Notes under the pieces: model-generated
The model's input: the letters and a program-made list of their open reading frames with translations, nothing else
What the model was told of the DNA's origin: nothing
Databases searched by the model: none
DNA from: Pseudoalteromonas sp. A25
GTDB taxonomy: Bacteria; Pseudomonadota; Gammaproteobacteria; Enterobacterales; Alteromonadaceae
Assembly: GCF_009176705.1 (NCBI RefSeq)
Contig: NZ_AP021846.1
Location: 1,334,001 to 1,398,000, forward strand
Direction: 5' to 3'
DNA: 64,000 nt
Made by a program: the position numbers and the translations under genes
In this document: positions 6,992 to 16,715 of the stretch, piece after piece
Layout: every line of letters begins with the position of its first letter
Position numbering within the stretch: the stretch's first letter is position 1

Positions 6992-9574
6992 GTGTTAGCT
7001 AATAATTTTAAAAAAAGCTTACTAGCAGTTAACGTCGGTCTTGTACTAAGTGCAGGCATGTCAGGCGTAGCAGTTGCTGCTGAAAATAACCAAGCAAAAG
7101 AAGATGTTGAAGTAATCGAAGTGCGCGGTATTCGCCGTTCACTTGAAGCAGCCTTAAATACAAAGCGCTTTGCCAATGCGGTTGTTGACTCTGTCTCAGC
7201 AGAGGATATTGGTAAGTTTCCAGATAAAAATATCGCAGAATCATTACAACGAGTAGCGGGTGTATCGATTAACCGCGGCTTTGTGGGCGAAGGTTCAGAG
7301 GTATCTATTCGCGGCGTAGACCCAACGTTAACTCAAGTACAGTTGAACGGACAGTTTGTAGCATCTACAGGTTGGTTCTCACAAGCTGCAAACCGCCGTA
7401 GTTTTAATATGGATTTAATGCCATCAGAAATGATTGCAGGCTTAGAAGTCTACAAGTCACCTGTAGCCTCGATTGATGAAGGCGGCGTAGGTGGTACAGT
7501 TGTAATGAGAACACGTAAACCACTTGAGCTAGACGCCAACACTTTCTTTGGCTCGGTAGAAGCAAATCAAAATTCATTGGCTGATGAAACGGGCTTTGGT
7601 GCGACTGGTTTAGCAAGTTGGAAGAACGATTCAGAAACGTTCGGTGTACTTGTTATGGCATCACAACTAGAGCAAATTGGCCGTGCTCGTAAATCAGAGA
7701 ACTACTGGGAAGAGGGCTGGTCAGCATCTGGTATCGCTGGTTTTGATCAAGATCGTGAGCGCACAGCCCTTGATGTAACCTTTCAGTATGCGCCTAGTGA
7801 AGAGCTTGAGCTCGGTGCACACTTCTTACGCACTGAACTTGACGCTTTTAACACAAACCAGAACTTTTTAACAATTAATGGTACAGGATATGTAAACGGG
7901 TCGGGTCGCTACACTTTGATTGACGCCGATGCGGGAGATGTTGAAGGAAACCGCCGTTACTTAAAAGGCACTGTTACTGAAGCCGGTTGGTTAGCTCAGG
8001 ATACCAATACTCGTAATGCAATAATGACGAGCAACGTTGTTGATTTCAGTGCCTCATACATGGGTGAAAACTACAAACTATCTGGTGCCTTAGGTAAAAC
8101 ATGGGCTGATGGTGGTAACGGTGGTAATGCAAATGGTCTATGGGGTCAACCTGTAAATGGTACTAACGGCATCACTGTTGACATTAATATGGACCTTGCT
8201 AACTCAATGGTTATGGTGCCAAATGGAGTGTCTTTAACAGACACATCATGGCAAGCAAATCAAGGCGCGTCACTGTCAAAAGTTGAGCTTGAAGATGAAG
8301 AAACATATGCGCAAATCGACTTAGATCTAGATGTGGACTGGGGCGCGATCTCTCAGTTTGAAGCTGGTATTAAAGTACGTAGTCATGAATTTACAGCACA
8401 AGCTTTTGCACCAACGTTTAAAGATGGCGCAATCGCAGCGTTGGGTACGATTGCCAATTTTGCTGATGGTAACTTAACTGATTTTGGTGAAGTTGTAACT
8501 GGTGGTACACCAACTTCTTATACTAAATTGAATGGCAGAAAATACTGGAACTACCTGAATTCCAATGTTCAATCTTGGGATTTCCAGAAGAAAGACTGGA
8601 ATACAGTAGAAGAGCAAGTATTGGCACTTTATGCACAGGGTAACTTCAGCGGTGATAGCTATCGCGGTAATATTGGTGTTCGCTACGTACAGACGGATAC
8701 TGAGTCGCAAGCATACAATGGTTTGTTCACTGGTAAAGATGTGTTCAAAGGGGATTACTCTGACTGGTTGCCAAGCTTCAACTTAGCGCTTGACCTCCAA
8801 GAAGATGTTATTCTGCGTATGTCTGCCGCGAAAGTAATGACGCGTGCAGGTTACTCTCAGTTAGCAGGTGGCTACAGTGGTCTTCCTGATACGGTTCCAG
8901 CTAGTGGTCGATTACAGGCTTCTCGTGGTAACCCTGCAATTGAACCATTCCGTGCAACGCAAATGGATATTGGTATAGAGTGGTACTACGATGGTAACTC
9001 ACTTGTATCTTTTGCACTATTTAACAAAGATGTAGCATCATTTATTACAACTATTAAAGTAGATGAAACTCTAAGCACAGTGCCAGTACCTGGTAATTAC
9101 GAAGTAAGTATTCCAGATCAAGGCCGTGGTGGTAAGATTGAAGGTGCCGAATTCCAGTGGCAGACTAACTTTGGAAATGGTTTTGGTGCGTTGTTTAACT
9201 ACACCTATGTTGATGCAACAGGTCAAACTGATGATGGTAAAGATATTCAATTGCCAGGTTCATCACGCAATGCGTTCAACCTAACAGGTTACTACGAGAG
9301 TGATATGTTTACAGCGCGTTTAGCGTATACTTCTCGCGATGAATTTTTTGCTGAAGGTACTGCGTTAGGTAATGGCAGTGACTCGTTTGATTCGCAATCC
9401 TTCTTAGATGCGTCATTTACATGGCACGCAACTGAGAATTTTGATATCTCACTTGAAGGTGTCAACCTAACTAACGAAATTACATACCAACGTTACGGTG
9501 GCGGTTTACAAACCCTGCGTGTAGTAACGGACAATGGATCTCGTTACTCGTTAAAAGCGTCTTACCGTTTTTAA
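6992..9574 (+). CDS. TonB-dependent outer-membrane receptor
   Basis: An 860-residue TonB-dependent transporter that would import a large substrate across the outer membrane. The GTG start follows AGGGGAAT with good spacing. Residues 1-30 are a signal peptide ending near AVAAEN. The next segment (EDVEVIEVRGIRRSLEAAL) is the TonB-box/plug start typical of the Caulobacter/Alteromonadales carbohydrate receptor type, followed by a plug with the IPDKN-like stretch KFPDKNIAESLQRVAGVSI. The rest is beta-barrel and ends in the aromatic YSLKASYRF needed for barrel insertion. LacI-type operators upstream and two halogenase-like genes downstream point to a sugar-related cargo. Confidence 0.93.
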   Translation: MLANNFKKSLLAVNVGLVLSAGMSGVAVAAENNQAKEDVEVIEVRGIRRSLEAALNTKRFANAVVDSVSAEDIGKFPDKNIAESLQRVAGVSINRGFVGEGSEVSIRGVDPTLTQVQLNGQFVASTGWFSQAANRRSFNMDLMPSEMIAGLEVYKSPVASIDEGGVGGTVVMRTRKPLELDANTFFGSVEANQNSLADETGFGATGLASWKNDSETFGVLVMASQLEQIGRARKSENYWEEGWSASGIAGFDQDRERTALDVTFQYAPSEELELGAHFLRTELDAFNTNQNFLTINGTGYVNGSGRYTLIDADAGDVEGNRRYLKGTVTEAGWLAQDTNTRNAIMTSNVVDFSASYMGENYKLSGALGKTWADGGNGGNANGLWGQPVNGTNGITVDINMDLANSMVMVPNGVSLTDTSWQANQGASLSKVELEDEETYAQIDLDLDVDWGAISQFEAGIKVRSHEFTAQAFAPTFKDGAIAALGTIANFADGNLTDFGEVVTGGTPTSYTKLNGRKYWNYLNSNVQSWDFQKKDWNTVEEQVLALYAQGNFSGDSYRGNIGVRYVQTDTESQAYNGLFTGKDVFKGDYSDWLPSFNLALDLQEDVILRMSAAKVMTRAGYSQLAGGYSGLPDTVPASGRLQASRGNPAIEPFRATQMDIGIEWYYDGNSLVSFALFNKDVASFITTIKVDETLSTVPVPGNYEVSIPDQGRGGKIEGAEFQWQTNFGNGFGALFNYTYVDATGQTDDGKDIQLPGSSRNAFNLTGYYESDMFTARLAYTSRDEFFAEGTALGNGSDSFDSQSFLDASFTWHATENFDISLEGVNLTNEITYQRYGGGLQTLRVVTDNGSRYSLKASYRF

Positions 9575-9594
9575 TTTGAAATTAGGGAATAAGT

Positions 9595-9620
9595 AAAGGG
9601 AAGGCTTGCCTTCCCTTTTT
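9595..9620 (+). terminator. Terminator between TonB receptor and halogenase genes
   Basis: AAAGGGAAGGC and GCCTTCCCTTT pair through 11 bp with a two-base loop, followed by T's, 20 bp after the receptor stop. The next gene begins 54 bp later, so this probably attenuates read-through and makes the halogenase genes less expressed than the receptor. Confidence 0.8.
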
Positions 9621-9673
9621 AATCAGCGCTAAATAGTAGGGCCATTTTTGAAACAAGAAAAGTAAGGTGTACG

Positions 9674-11227
9674 ATGGAAGTAAATGAAACTATCGATTCA
9701 GTCGTTATTGTTGGTGGTGGCACTGCAGGATGGATCACAGCAGCTAAATTGGCTAAACGCTTTAACTGTAAGGCTGAAGGAGCGGTGTCAGTCACGTTAA
9801 TCGAGTCTCCGGACATTCCTACTATAGGAGTTGGTGAAGGAACTTGGCCCACGATGAGAAAGACTTTAGCTTCGATTGGTATCGACGAAAGCGAGTTTAT
9901 CAGAACTTGTAACGCTTCTTTCAAACAGGGTAGTAAATTTGTAAACTGGAAAGCTGCACCTACAACCACGAATAATCACTACTATCACTTATTTTCTTCT
10001 ATTGCAGATCCCGCCGAATTTAATTTATCACCATACTGGCGGTTGGGACATGCAGGTACAAAGTCTTACGCAGAAGCAGTGAGTACACAAGGTTATTTAT
10101 CGGATTTGTACAAAGCACCAAAAACAATTGCATCAAAAGCCTACGACGGTATTCAAAGTTATGCTTATCACTTAGATGCGGGCAAATTTGCCGAGCTTTT
10201 GAAAAAGCATGCCATTGACAATTTGGGTGTAAAATTTCTTTCGTGTAATGTAACAGACGTTATGACCGACACTGATGGAATATCGAGTGTTATGACTGAT
10301 CAGTGTGGTCAGGTTAAAGGTGATTTTTTTGTCGACTGTTCAGGTTTTTCATGTTTACTTTTAGGGCAGGCGTTAGGGGTGCCTTTTAAACCTGTATCAG
10401 ATGTATTGTTTACTGACTATGCGGTTGCAATCCAAGTACCTTACAGCGATCCTGAATGTGATATAAATAGCTGTACTATTTCTACTGCGCAAGAAGCTGG
10501 GTGGATCTGGGATATTGGTTTACAAAACCGTCGTGGTGTGGGTCATGTTTATTGTTCTGAGTTTATGTCACACGAGCAGGCCGAAAAACTATTGCGGGAA
10601 TATATTGGTGAAACCTCCCAAGATTTGCCCGCTAAACTAGTGAAGATGAATGTAGGTTATCGAGAAAAGTTTTGGCATAAAAACTGCATTGCAATAGGTA
10701 TGTCGGCTGCATTTGTTGAACCTCTCGAAGCATCTGCTATTTTCTTAATTGAAGCCGCTTCTAACATGCTAGCTGATCAATTACCTAAGAAAAAGTCCCT
10801 ACTAAACATTGTTGAAAACAAATTTAACGAGTCTTTCTTATTTAGATGGAACAGGACAATTGATTTTATTAAGTTGCATTATGTACTCTCTGAACGAGAT
10901 GAGCCTTTTTGGTTAAAAAATAAAGAGACCAATTCCATTCCTCAGTCATTGCTCGATGCTCTTGAGCAATGGGCTACTGAACCGATTAGCCCCTATGACT
11001 TTTCACATGTTTATGACCCATTTCCCATGGAGAGCTATCAATACGTTTTAAATGGGATGAACTTTAAGCAAGATTTGTCGGCGAGTGGGTCCAAGTATTC
11101 AGATGTTGATAACGCGAAAAGAGCTTTCGGACAAATAGAAAAATACAGGGACATGCTTATTCGCGATTTACCGAGCAACAGAGCGCTATTAAATAAGTTG
11201 TCTTCATTTAGTTTCAGCAAGGTGTAG
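9674..11227 (+). CDS. Tryptophan-halogenase-family flavoprotein, copy 1
   Basis: A 517-residue flavin-dependent halogenase homologue (Trp_halogenase family). The FAD motif VVIVGGGTAGW is at residues 10-20. The lysine equivalent to the catalytic Lys of PrnA is probably Lys84 (SFKQGSKFVNW), and the catalytic Glu probably Glu352 in EPLEA, where canonical halogenases have EPLES. The WxWxI signature is present (WIWDI, about 277-281) but is followed by Gly, not Pro. Homologues are common beside TonB receptors in Alteromonadales and Caulobacter sugar loci, where their substrate is unknown. The gene ends five bases before its paralogue, so they form one operon. Chlorination is possible but not shown. 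Confidence 0.88.
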   Translation: MEVNETIDSVVIVGGGTAGWITAAKLAKRFNCKAEGAVSVTLIESPDIPTIGVGEGTWPTMRKTLASIGIDESEFIRTCNASFKQGSKFVNWKAAPTTTNNHYYHLFSSIADPAEFNLSPYWRLGHAGTKSYAEAVSTQGYLSDLYKAPKTIASKAYDGIQSYAYHLDAGKFAELLKKHAIDNLGVKFLSCNVTDVMTDTDGISSVMTDQCGQVKGDFFVDCSGFSCLLLGQALGVPFKPVSDVLFTDYAVAIQVPYSDPECDINSCTISTAQEAGWIWDIGLQNRRGVGHVYCSEFMSHEQAEKLLREYIGETSQDLPAKLVKMNVGYREKFWHKNCIAIGMSAAFVEPLEASAIFLIEAASNMLADQLPKKKSLLNIVENKFNESFLFRWNRTIDFIKLHYVLSERDEPFWLKNKETNSIPQSLLDALEQWATEPISPYDFSHVYDPFPMESYQYVLNGMNFKQDLSASGSKYSDVDNAKRAFGQIEKYRDMLIRDLPSNRALLNKLSSFSFSKV

Positions 11228-11232
11228 AGCCA

Positions 11233-12789
11233 ATGAGTCAAATAAACAACGTAGTTATCGTAGGTGGTGGTACGGCAGGCTGGATAAGTGCGGCTTTATT
11301 AGCTAAAAAGCTCAACGCGTCAAGCTTGGGTGGTGTGAGTATTACTTTGGTTGAGTCACCAGATATTCCAATCATGGGTGTTGGTGAAGGAACTTGGCCA
11401 ACAATAAGAAAAACTTTACAAGAAATTGGTATTGCCGAGGATGAGTTTATTAAAGAGTGCGATGCAAGCTTTAAACAAGGTGCAGAATTTGTTAACTGGT
11501 GCCAAGATCCAACAAAAGTTGGCAAGCATAGCTATTTTCACCCTCTTAATGCAACATTTCATGCTGCGTATGATTTTAACTTAGCGCCTTATTGGCTATT
11601 AGATGAGACAAAAAGCAAACAGCCCTATGATTTGGCAAGTGCAACTCAAAGTTACATATCATCACAAGGGTTAGCACCGAAAAGTATTACTACACCTCAA
11701 TACGACGCGATTTTAAATTATTCTTATCACCTTAATGCCAATAAATTTGCAAAATTACTAACTAAGCATGCTGTTAAGTTAGGTGTTCATCACATACAAG
11801 CGAATATTCATCACGTCCATCTTGATACTGCGGGCTTTGTTAGGTCTGTTGATACTGATACACATGGCACCATTGAAGGTGACTTTTTTATTGATTGTTC
11901 AGGGAGTAAAGCCATAGTGCTTGGTGAAGCTCTTGGCATTAAGTGGAAAAGCATCTCTGATATCATATTTAATGATACTGCGCTTGCAGTACAGGTGCCT
12001 TATGAAAAAGCCGATTCACCGATAGCCTCTAATACAATTGCAACAGCGCAAACTCATGGTTGGACATGGGATATTGGTCTGCAAAATCGTCGAGGTGTAG
12101 GTTATGTTTATAGTAGTTCTCATACGAGTGAGGAGCATGCATATTCTACGCTTGTCGATTACTTAGGTATGCCTGAAAGTGATTTAAGTATTCGTAAACT
12201 GCCTTTGAATTTAGGGTATAGGAAAAAGTTCTGGAATAAGAATTGTGTTGCTGTTGGTATGTCAGCGGCATTTATTGAGCCACTAGAGGCATCAGCTATC
12301 TTTTTAATAGAAGCGGCTGTAAATATGATAGCAGAGAAATTTCCGCGTCACCTGAGTGAGCTAGACTATGTTGAAAAGCAATTTAACGATACTTTCACGT
12401 TACGATGGGAAAAAAGCGTTGACTTTATTAAGTTGCATTATTGTATTTCGCAAAGGCGAGATACTCAGTACTGGATAGACAATGCTGAAGACAGCACTAT
12501 ACCACAAACGTTGCAGCAAAAATTGCAGCATTGGCGTTACAATGTGCCGTCGAAATATGATTTTGACTATGCCTTTGAACCTTTTGTGCTAGATAGCTAC
12601 TTATTTGTGTTATACGGCTTGAAATACAAGACTGACTTACAATTAAAACGTTCGTTTTATCCACAAACTCAAATGGCCAATAAAAAGTTTAGTGATGTTG
12701 TAAAGTTAAACGAGCACTTATCAGCTAATTTGCCAACAAATCGAGATCTATTGGAAAAGATCCTACAGAATGGTTTGTCCAAAATATAG
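11233..12789 (+). CDS. Tryptophan-halogenase-family flavoprotein, copy 2
   Basis: A 518-residue paralogue of the preceding protein, clearly arisen by tandem duplication: the same FAD motif (VVIVGGGTAGW, residues 7-17), the candidate catalytic lysine at 81, WTWDIGLQNRRGVGYVY and IEPLEASAIFLIEA. It shares the Ser-to-Ala change in EPLES and the missing Pro after WxWxI. The start ATG lies five bases after the upstream stop. A 12-bp-stem terminator follows. As with copy 1, a role with the TonB receptor locus is inferred from context, and the substrate is unknown. Confidence 0.88.
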   Translation: MSQINNVVIVGGGTAGWISAALLAKKLNASSLGGVSITLVESPDIPIMGVGEGTWPTIRKTLQEIGIAEDEFIKECDASFKQGAEFVNWCQDPTKVGKHSYFHPLNATFHAAYDFNLAPYWLLDETKSKQPYDLASATQSYISSQGLAPKSITTPQYDAILNYSYHLNANKFAKLLTKHAVKLGVHHIQANIHHVHLDTAGFVRSVDTDTHGTIEGDFFIDCSGSKAIVLGEALGIKWKSISDIIFNDTALAVQVPYEKADSPIASNTIATAQTHGWTWDIGLQNRRGVGYVYSSSHTSEEHAYSTLVDYLGMPESDLSIRKLPLNLGYRKKFWNKNCVAVGMSAAFIEPLEASAIFLIEAAVNMIAEKFPRHLSELDYVEKQFNDTFTLRWEKSVDFIKLHYCISQRRDTQYWIDNAEDSTIPQTLQQKLQHWRYNVPSKYDFDYAFEPFVLDSYLFVLYGLKYKTDLQLKRSFYPQTQMANKKFSDVVKLNEHLSANLPTNRDLLEKILQNGLSKI

Positions 12790-12805
12790 GTGATACATTT
12801 TAACG

Positions 12806-12848
12806 AGCAAGCGGTGGGGAATATCCTACTGTTATCCACCGCTTTGCT
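12806..12848 (+). terminator. Terminator after the halogenase pair
   Basis: AGCAAGCGGTGG (12806-12817) pairs with CCACCGCTTTGCT (12836-12848), a 12-bp stem with one bulged T, just after the second halogenase stop. Confidence 0.7.
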
Positions 12849-13192
12849 TATTGTAATGTTACTTATCACAAAGAGTAAATTTACGGTTCATAATGGCCAC
12901 TCATCTGTTACTTTTCGGCCAATGTATCTAACAAACTTTGTTAGTTAGTTTAAGTTCCCCTGATGAATTCATCAAATTACTGCCTGCCTTTAGTATTCTT
13001 TTGAACGTCGATTTTTACAAACTCAATTTTTCAATATTGAGATCTGTGATTGAACATCCCAAACGATATTAAAAGAGCTACTTTTGATGTGTAATAAACA
13101 CATAGAGAAAAAATGCATACTATTGAATATTATGAACTTATATTTTTTTAAAATAATTCTTTGCAGAAAACTGTTTACTTTTCACTCCGATA

Positions 13193-13240
13193 TGTTAAAA
13201 AGTAACAGTGATGCGTTGCTTCTTTTGTTATTAAGTAACA
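13193..13240. promoter_or_regulatory. Two tandem operators TGTTAWWAAGTAACA
   Basis: TGTTAAAAAGTAACA at 13193-13207 and TGTTATTAAGTAACA at 13226-13240, a 33-bp start-to-start distance (about three helical turns). Each has inverted TGTTA/TAACA arms. They lie about 115-160 bp before the TonB receptor start. The RpiR/MurR regulator at 17956 in the same locus is the natural candidate ligand. Confidence 0.65.
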
Positions 13241-13354
13241 TTTAAGGTTGTTTTAAAGTTTGCACAATCTCTCTGCCGAGTGAAGAAGCTATTTACACAT
13301 TAGTATTTTTGGTAATGAATCCTCTGGGTTGAATATAAGAATAAGGGAACGAAT

Positions 13355-16300
13355 ATGTCTAAAAAAGTGGCCGATCACGCTTTACAGAAATCGAAGCGGA
13401 CAAAGTTAAGCATCGCAATTGCTTCAGCAATGATGGGGATAAGTCCTTTCTTGCTCACGGCGCAAGAGTTGAGCTCAAATGACAGCGATGTCAATGCGGG
13501 CGAAAACAATGAGAAAGTTGAAGTAATTGAAGTAACGGGTATACGTGGCAGTATAAACAGCGCACAAAATATTAAACGCTACGCAGACACAGTGAAAGAT
13601 GTCATAACGGCATCTGATATTGGTGCACTGCCAGACAAATCGGTCACTGAAGCGCTTCAGCGTGTGCCGGGTGTGACCATTGAGCGTTTTGCGTCATCAG
13701 ATGACCCTAAGCATTATGCGGATGAGGGAACTGGGGTGTTAGTGCGTGGTTTAGACCGCGTGCGTTCAGAGGTTAATGGCCGCGATGCATTTAGTGCCAA
13801 TCCATCAGGTGGCTTAAGCTACGAAGATTTTCCTGCGGAGTTATTAGGGGCGGTTGAAGTGGTTAAAAACCAGACAGCTGATCTTATCTCCGGTGGTATT
13901 TCTGGCACCGTTAATTTGATCACACGAAAGCCATTCGACTCTGATGAACGCATTATTTCTTTTAATGCTAAAGCTAATTATGGTGACTTTAGAGAAGAAG
14001 TGACGCCGTCATTCTCGGCCCTATTTGCTGATAACTGGCAAACCAGCGCTGGTAAGTTTGGTTTTTTAATTGCAGCGTCACAATCCGAATATCAAACTCG
14101 TGGAGATGGGGTTGGTTTAGGTAACTTCCACTCTCGTGGTGATTCTTTTGTTCCAACCTTAGATCAATGGGGGGGCGTTACAGGCGTTGACCCGTCCTCG
14201 CCGGTAGATGGCCCCGCTTTACCAGGGCAGCCAGAGGGAAGTGTATGGCACGTACCTGTGGCGATTCACATGAGTACGGCGACGAACGAACGTAAACGCT
14301 CGGGTGTGACGTCGTCATTGCAGTGGGCGAATAGCGATGAAACCATTGTCGCAACGCTTGAGCATATTCATTCTAAAGCGTCTTTGGAGTGGAATGAGCG
14401 TCAAATTGGTCAAGCTGCGCAAGGTTTTAAAGGTTTTATGGGATCATCCCAGTGGTGGGGAGATGATCCCGAAAATGGTTACCCACTGACAGCTGAAAAC
14501 GGTTTTGTGACTTCCGGTATTGCACTTGGTGTGTCACCAGAGACGCCATTTTTCTACCGTAGTCGATGGAATTACAATGAAAACACCGTTGATGATACGT
14601 CTTTTAAGTTAACCATTAAGCCTGTTGATAGGCTGACTGTTGATTTAGATTATCAACATGTTAGCTCAGATAAAGAAGTTGAAAACTACAGTATGTCGGG
14701 TCAAACCCGTGGTAACCACGTTCACGTTGTTTCTCCGTATTACCTCGATATGCGTGGCGATCGCCCAACGGTGAAATTTTTAAGCGATAACATTCTCACC
14801 GCTGGCTGGTCACCTAATGAAGACTGGAATGGCCCAGTGCCGAATGTGTTCCTTGGTAGCGGAATGGAACAAGTCGAGCGTAACAGTGCAGAGTCTGATA
14901 GCTTTAAGCTTGACTTGAAATATGAGCTAGATGGTAGTTTTACCAGCGTCAGTGCAGGGGCTTACTTGTCTGACAAAGACTTAACAGTGCGTGATACAGC
15001 TTACGAAGGGTGGTCTGCTATCGGCACACCTTGGAATCAAGACGATAGAAATGCGGCTGCGGCTATAAATCGACCGGAGTTATTTGAGCGAGTGGACTTT
15101 GCTGATTACTACCACGGCGATGTATTACAAGGTAACGTTAATAACTTTTTGTTTCCGAAAATGGACTTAGTAAGAAACTATGCCCAGTCATTACGTCAAG
15201 GTTGTAAAGACGGGTGGCATAATGCCACACGCAGTGCCGAAAATAACGGCGTATGTACGGGCACATATGTTCCATATGAAGATAAACCAAATCGAGTAGA
15301 TGGGCCTTTTGCAGCGCATAATATCAGTTCAACCAATGAAAAACGCACTGAGCTTTATGTCCGAGGCGATTTTGACTTTGAATGGCAAGGTATGCCGGTG
15401 GTCGGTAACCTGGGCCTGCGCTATGTGAATTATCAGCTAGAGTCTACGGGTGCCTTGGTTCAGCCACCTGAAAGTAAGCGAGGGGATGAAGGTGGATCTC
15501 TAAATAACGTGATGCAACAAGCCGAATACAAGCGCTATTATGACATTGCTGGTGGTAAATCTGAGCTGAGTACGGTAGATGGTACGGACTATTCAACTGT
15601 GTTACCAAGTCTTAATGTGAGCTTGGGAGTAACGGAAGATGTCGTGGTTCGTTTTGGCGCGTCTAAGGCACTGTATTATCCAAGCTTAGTTGATGCTAGA
15701 AATATCAATATCATTAACTTAGATTACGTTGGGCGCTTACAAACGCCGGGTGCTGATTATGATGAAGAGGTTAACCCAGTCGTTGGCCTGGATGATATCG
15801 AATTGACCGCATTATCTGGCAATCCCTATATTGAGCCTGAAGAAGCAATCAACCTCGACTTGAGTACAGAGTGGTATTTTGCTGATGCAGGTTATATCAC
15901 CGTCGGTTTATTCCACAAAAAGCTAGACAATATCATACGTGATAAAGCCTTTGATTTAGACGTGACTTACGGCAGCGAAAAATATGATATTTCAGCCTAT
16001 GGCCCTGATAACACCGGATCAGGAACTATACGTGGCGCGGAGTTCTCATATTCACAATTTTACGACATGTTGCCGGGTGCTTGGAGTGGGCTAGGGTTAC
16101 AGTTTAATTTTACATACATCGACCAAGACGGCCTTGAAGACCCGAATGAAGTATCAGCAGGCACACTAGGGTTTGATGAAAATGGGAACCCATTGAATGA
16201 CAATCGTAATACCTTCCGGGTGTTTAGTGGCTTACCATTACAAGGTTATTCAGATAAAAACTTCAACATCATCGGTATGTATGAGTATGAGGCAATATCT

Positions 16301-16573
16301 TTGCGGTTAGCTTATACGTGGCGCTCAGAATACTTACTAACATTACGAGAGTCTGAAGAGTATGTACCTGCTTATGCAAAAGCATCTGGCATGATGGATG
16401 CGAGCGTTTACTACACGATTAACGATAATTGGAAAGTGGGTTTTGAAGCAAGTAACTTGCTTGATACGGAAACACAAACCGAATATCAAATGAACCAAGC
16501 CGGTACGCGAACGCAAGCTCTTAACTTTACTACCGACAGGCGGTTTGCTTTGAGTGTTCGCGCTACATTCTAG
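13355..16573 (+). CDS. TonB-dependent outer-membrane receptor, large
   Basis: A 1072-residue TonB-dependent transporter. The N-terminus has a long positively charged stretch (about residues 1-18) before the hydrophobic signal core, with likely cleavage after LLTAQ. Then comes VEVIEVTGIRGSINSAQNIKR, the plug start, and ALPDKSVTEALQRVPGVTI. The barrel ends in the expected aromatic (RRFALSVRATF). It is preceded by tandem operators and followed by the catabolic genes at 16716-26460, so its cargo is likely their substrate, proposed here to be oxidised chitooligosaccharides. The start ATG follows AAGGGA. A TGACAGCGATGTCA sequence lies within its early coding region. Confidence 0.93.
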   Translation: MSKKVADHALQKSKRTKLSIAIASAMMGISPFLLTAQELSSNDSDVNAGENNEKVEVIEVTGIRGSINSAQNIKRYADTVKDVITASDIGALPDKSVTEALQRVPGVTIERFASSDDPKHYADEGTGVLVRGLDRVRSEVNGRDAFSANPSGGLSYEDFPAELLGAVEVVKNQTADLISGGISGTVNLITRKPFDSDERIISFNAKANYGDFREEVTPSFSALFADNWQTSAGKFGFLIAASQSEYQTRGDGVGLGNFHSRGDSFVPTLDQWGGVTGVDPSSPVDGPALPGQPEGSVWHVPVAIHMSTATNERKRSGVTSSLQWANSDETIVATLEHIHSKASLEWNERQIGQAAQGFKGFMGSSQWWGDDPENGYPLTAENGFVTSGIALGVSPETPFFYRSRWNYNENTVDDTSFKLTIKPVDRLTVDLDYQHVSSDKEVENYSMSGQTRGNHVHVVSPYYLDMRGDRPTVKFLSDNILTAGWSPNEDWNGPVPNVFLGSGMEQVERNSAESDSFKLDLKYELDGSFTSVSAGAYLSDKDLTVRDTAYEGWSAIGTPWNQDDRNAAAAINRPELFERVDFADYYHGDVLQGNVNNFLFPKMDLVRNYAQSLRQGCKDGWHNATRSAENNGVCTGTYVPYEDKPNRVDGPFAAHNISSTNEKRTELYVRGDFDFEWQGMPVVGNLGLRYVNYQLESTGALVQPPESKRGDEGGSLNNVMQQAEYKRYYDIAGGKSELSTVDGTDYSTVLPSLNVSLGVTEDVVVRFGASKALYYPSLVDARNINIINLDYVGRLQTPGADYDEEVNPVVGLDDIELTALSGNPYIEPEEAINLDLSTEWYFADAGYITVGLFHKKLDNIIRDKAFDLDVTYGSEKYDISAYGPDNTGSGTIRGAEFSYSQFYDMLPGAWSGLGLQFNFTYIDQDGLEDPNEVSAGTLGFDENGNPLNDNRNTFRVFSGLPLQGYSDKNFNIIGMYEYEAISLRLAYTWRSEYLLTLRESEEYVPAYAKASGMMDASVYYTINDNWKVGFEASNLLDTETQTEYQMNQAGTRTQALNFTTDRRFALSVRATF

Positions 16574-16600
16574 TATTAGCAAACTAGCATCCGAAAAGCC

Positions 16601-16629
16601 CCAGCGTACTGGCATAACCAATACGCTGG
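16601..16629 (+). terminator. Hairpin after the second TonB receptor
   Basis: CCAGCGTA (16601-16608) and TACGCTGG (16622-16629) form an 8-bp stem about 30 bp after the receptor stop. No strong T-tract follows, so it may only attenuate transcription into the downstream catabolic genes. Confidence 0.5.
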
Positions 16630-16715
16630 TGGTTTAAAGCTATTTAAAGTTGATGTCTTTATTCATATGCGTTTACCTATTTATGTCTATCTAACAAACA
16701 AGGAATGGAAGGGTT

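Larger units (their letters stand above)
12790..13354. other. Regulatory gap upstream of the second TonB receptor
   Basis: 565 bp without a gene. It contains the halogenase-operon terminator, a 17-bp palindrome (CTAACAAACTTTGTTAG, 12928-12944) and two tandem copies of TGTTAWWAAGTAACA at 13193 and 13226. Isolated GTTACTT half-sites also appear near 12858 and 12907. The region from 13080 to 13180 is very AT-rich and may hold the promoter. Confidence 0.6.
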
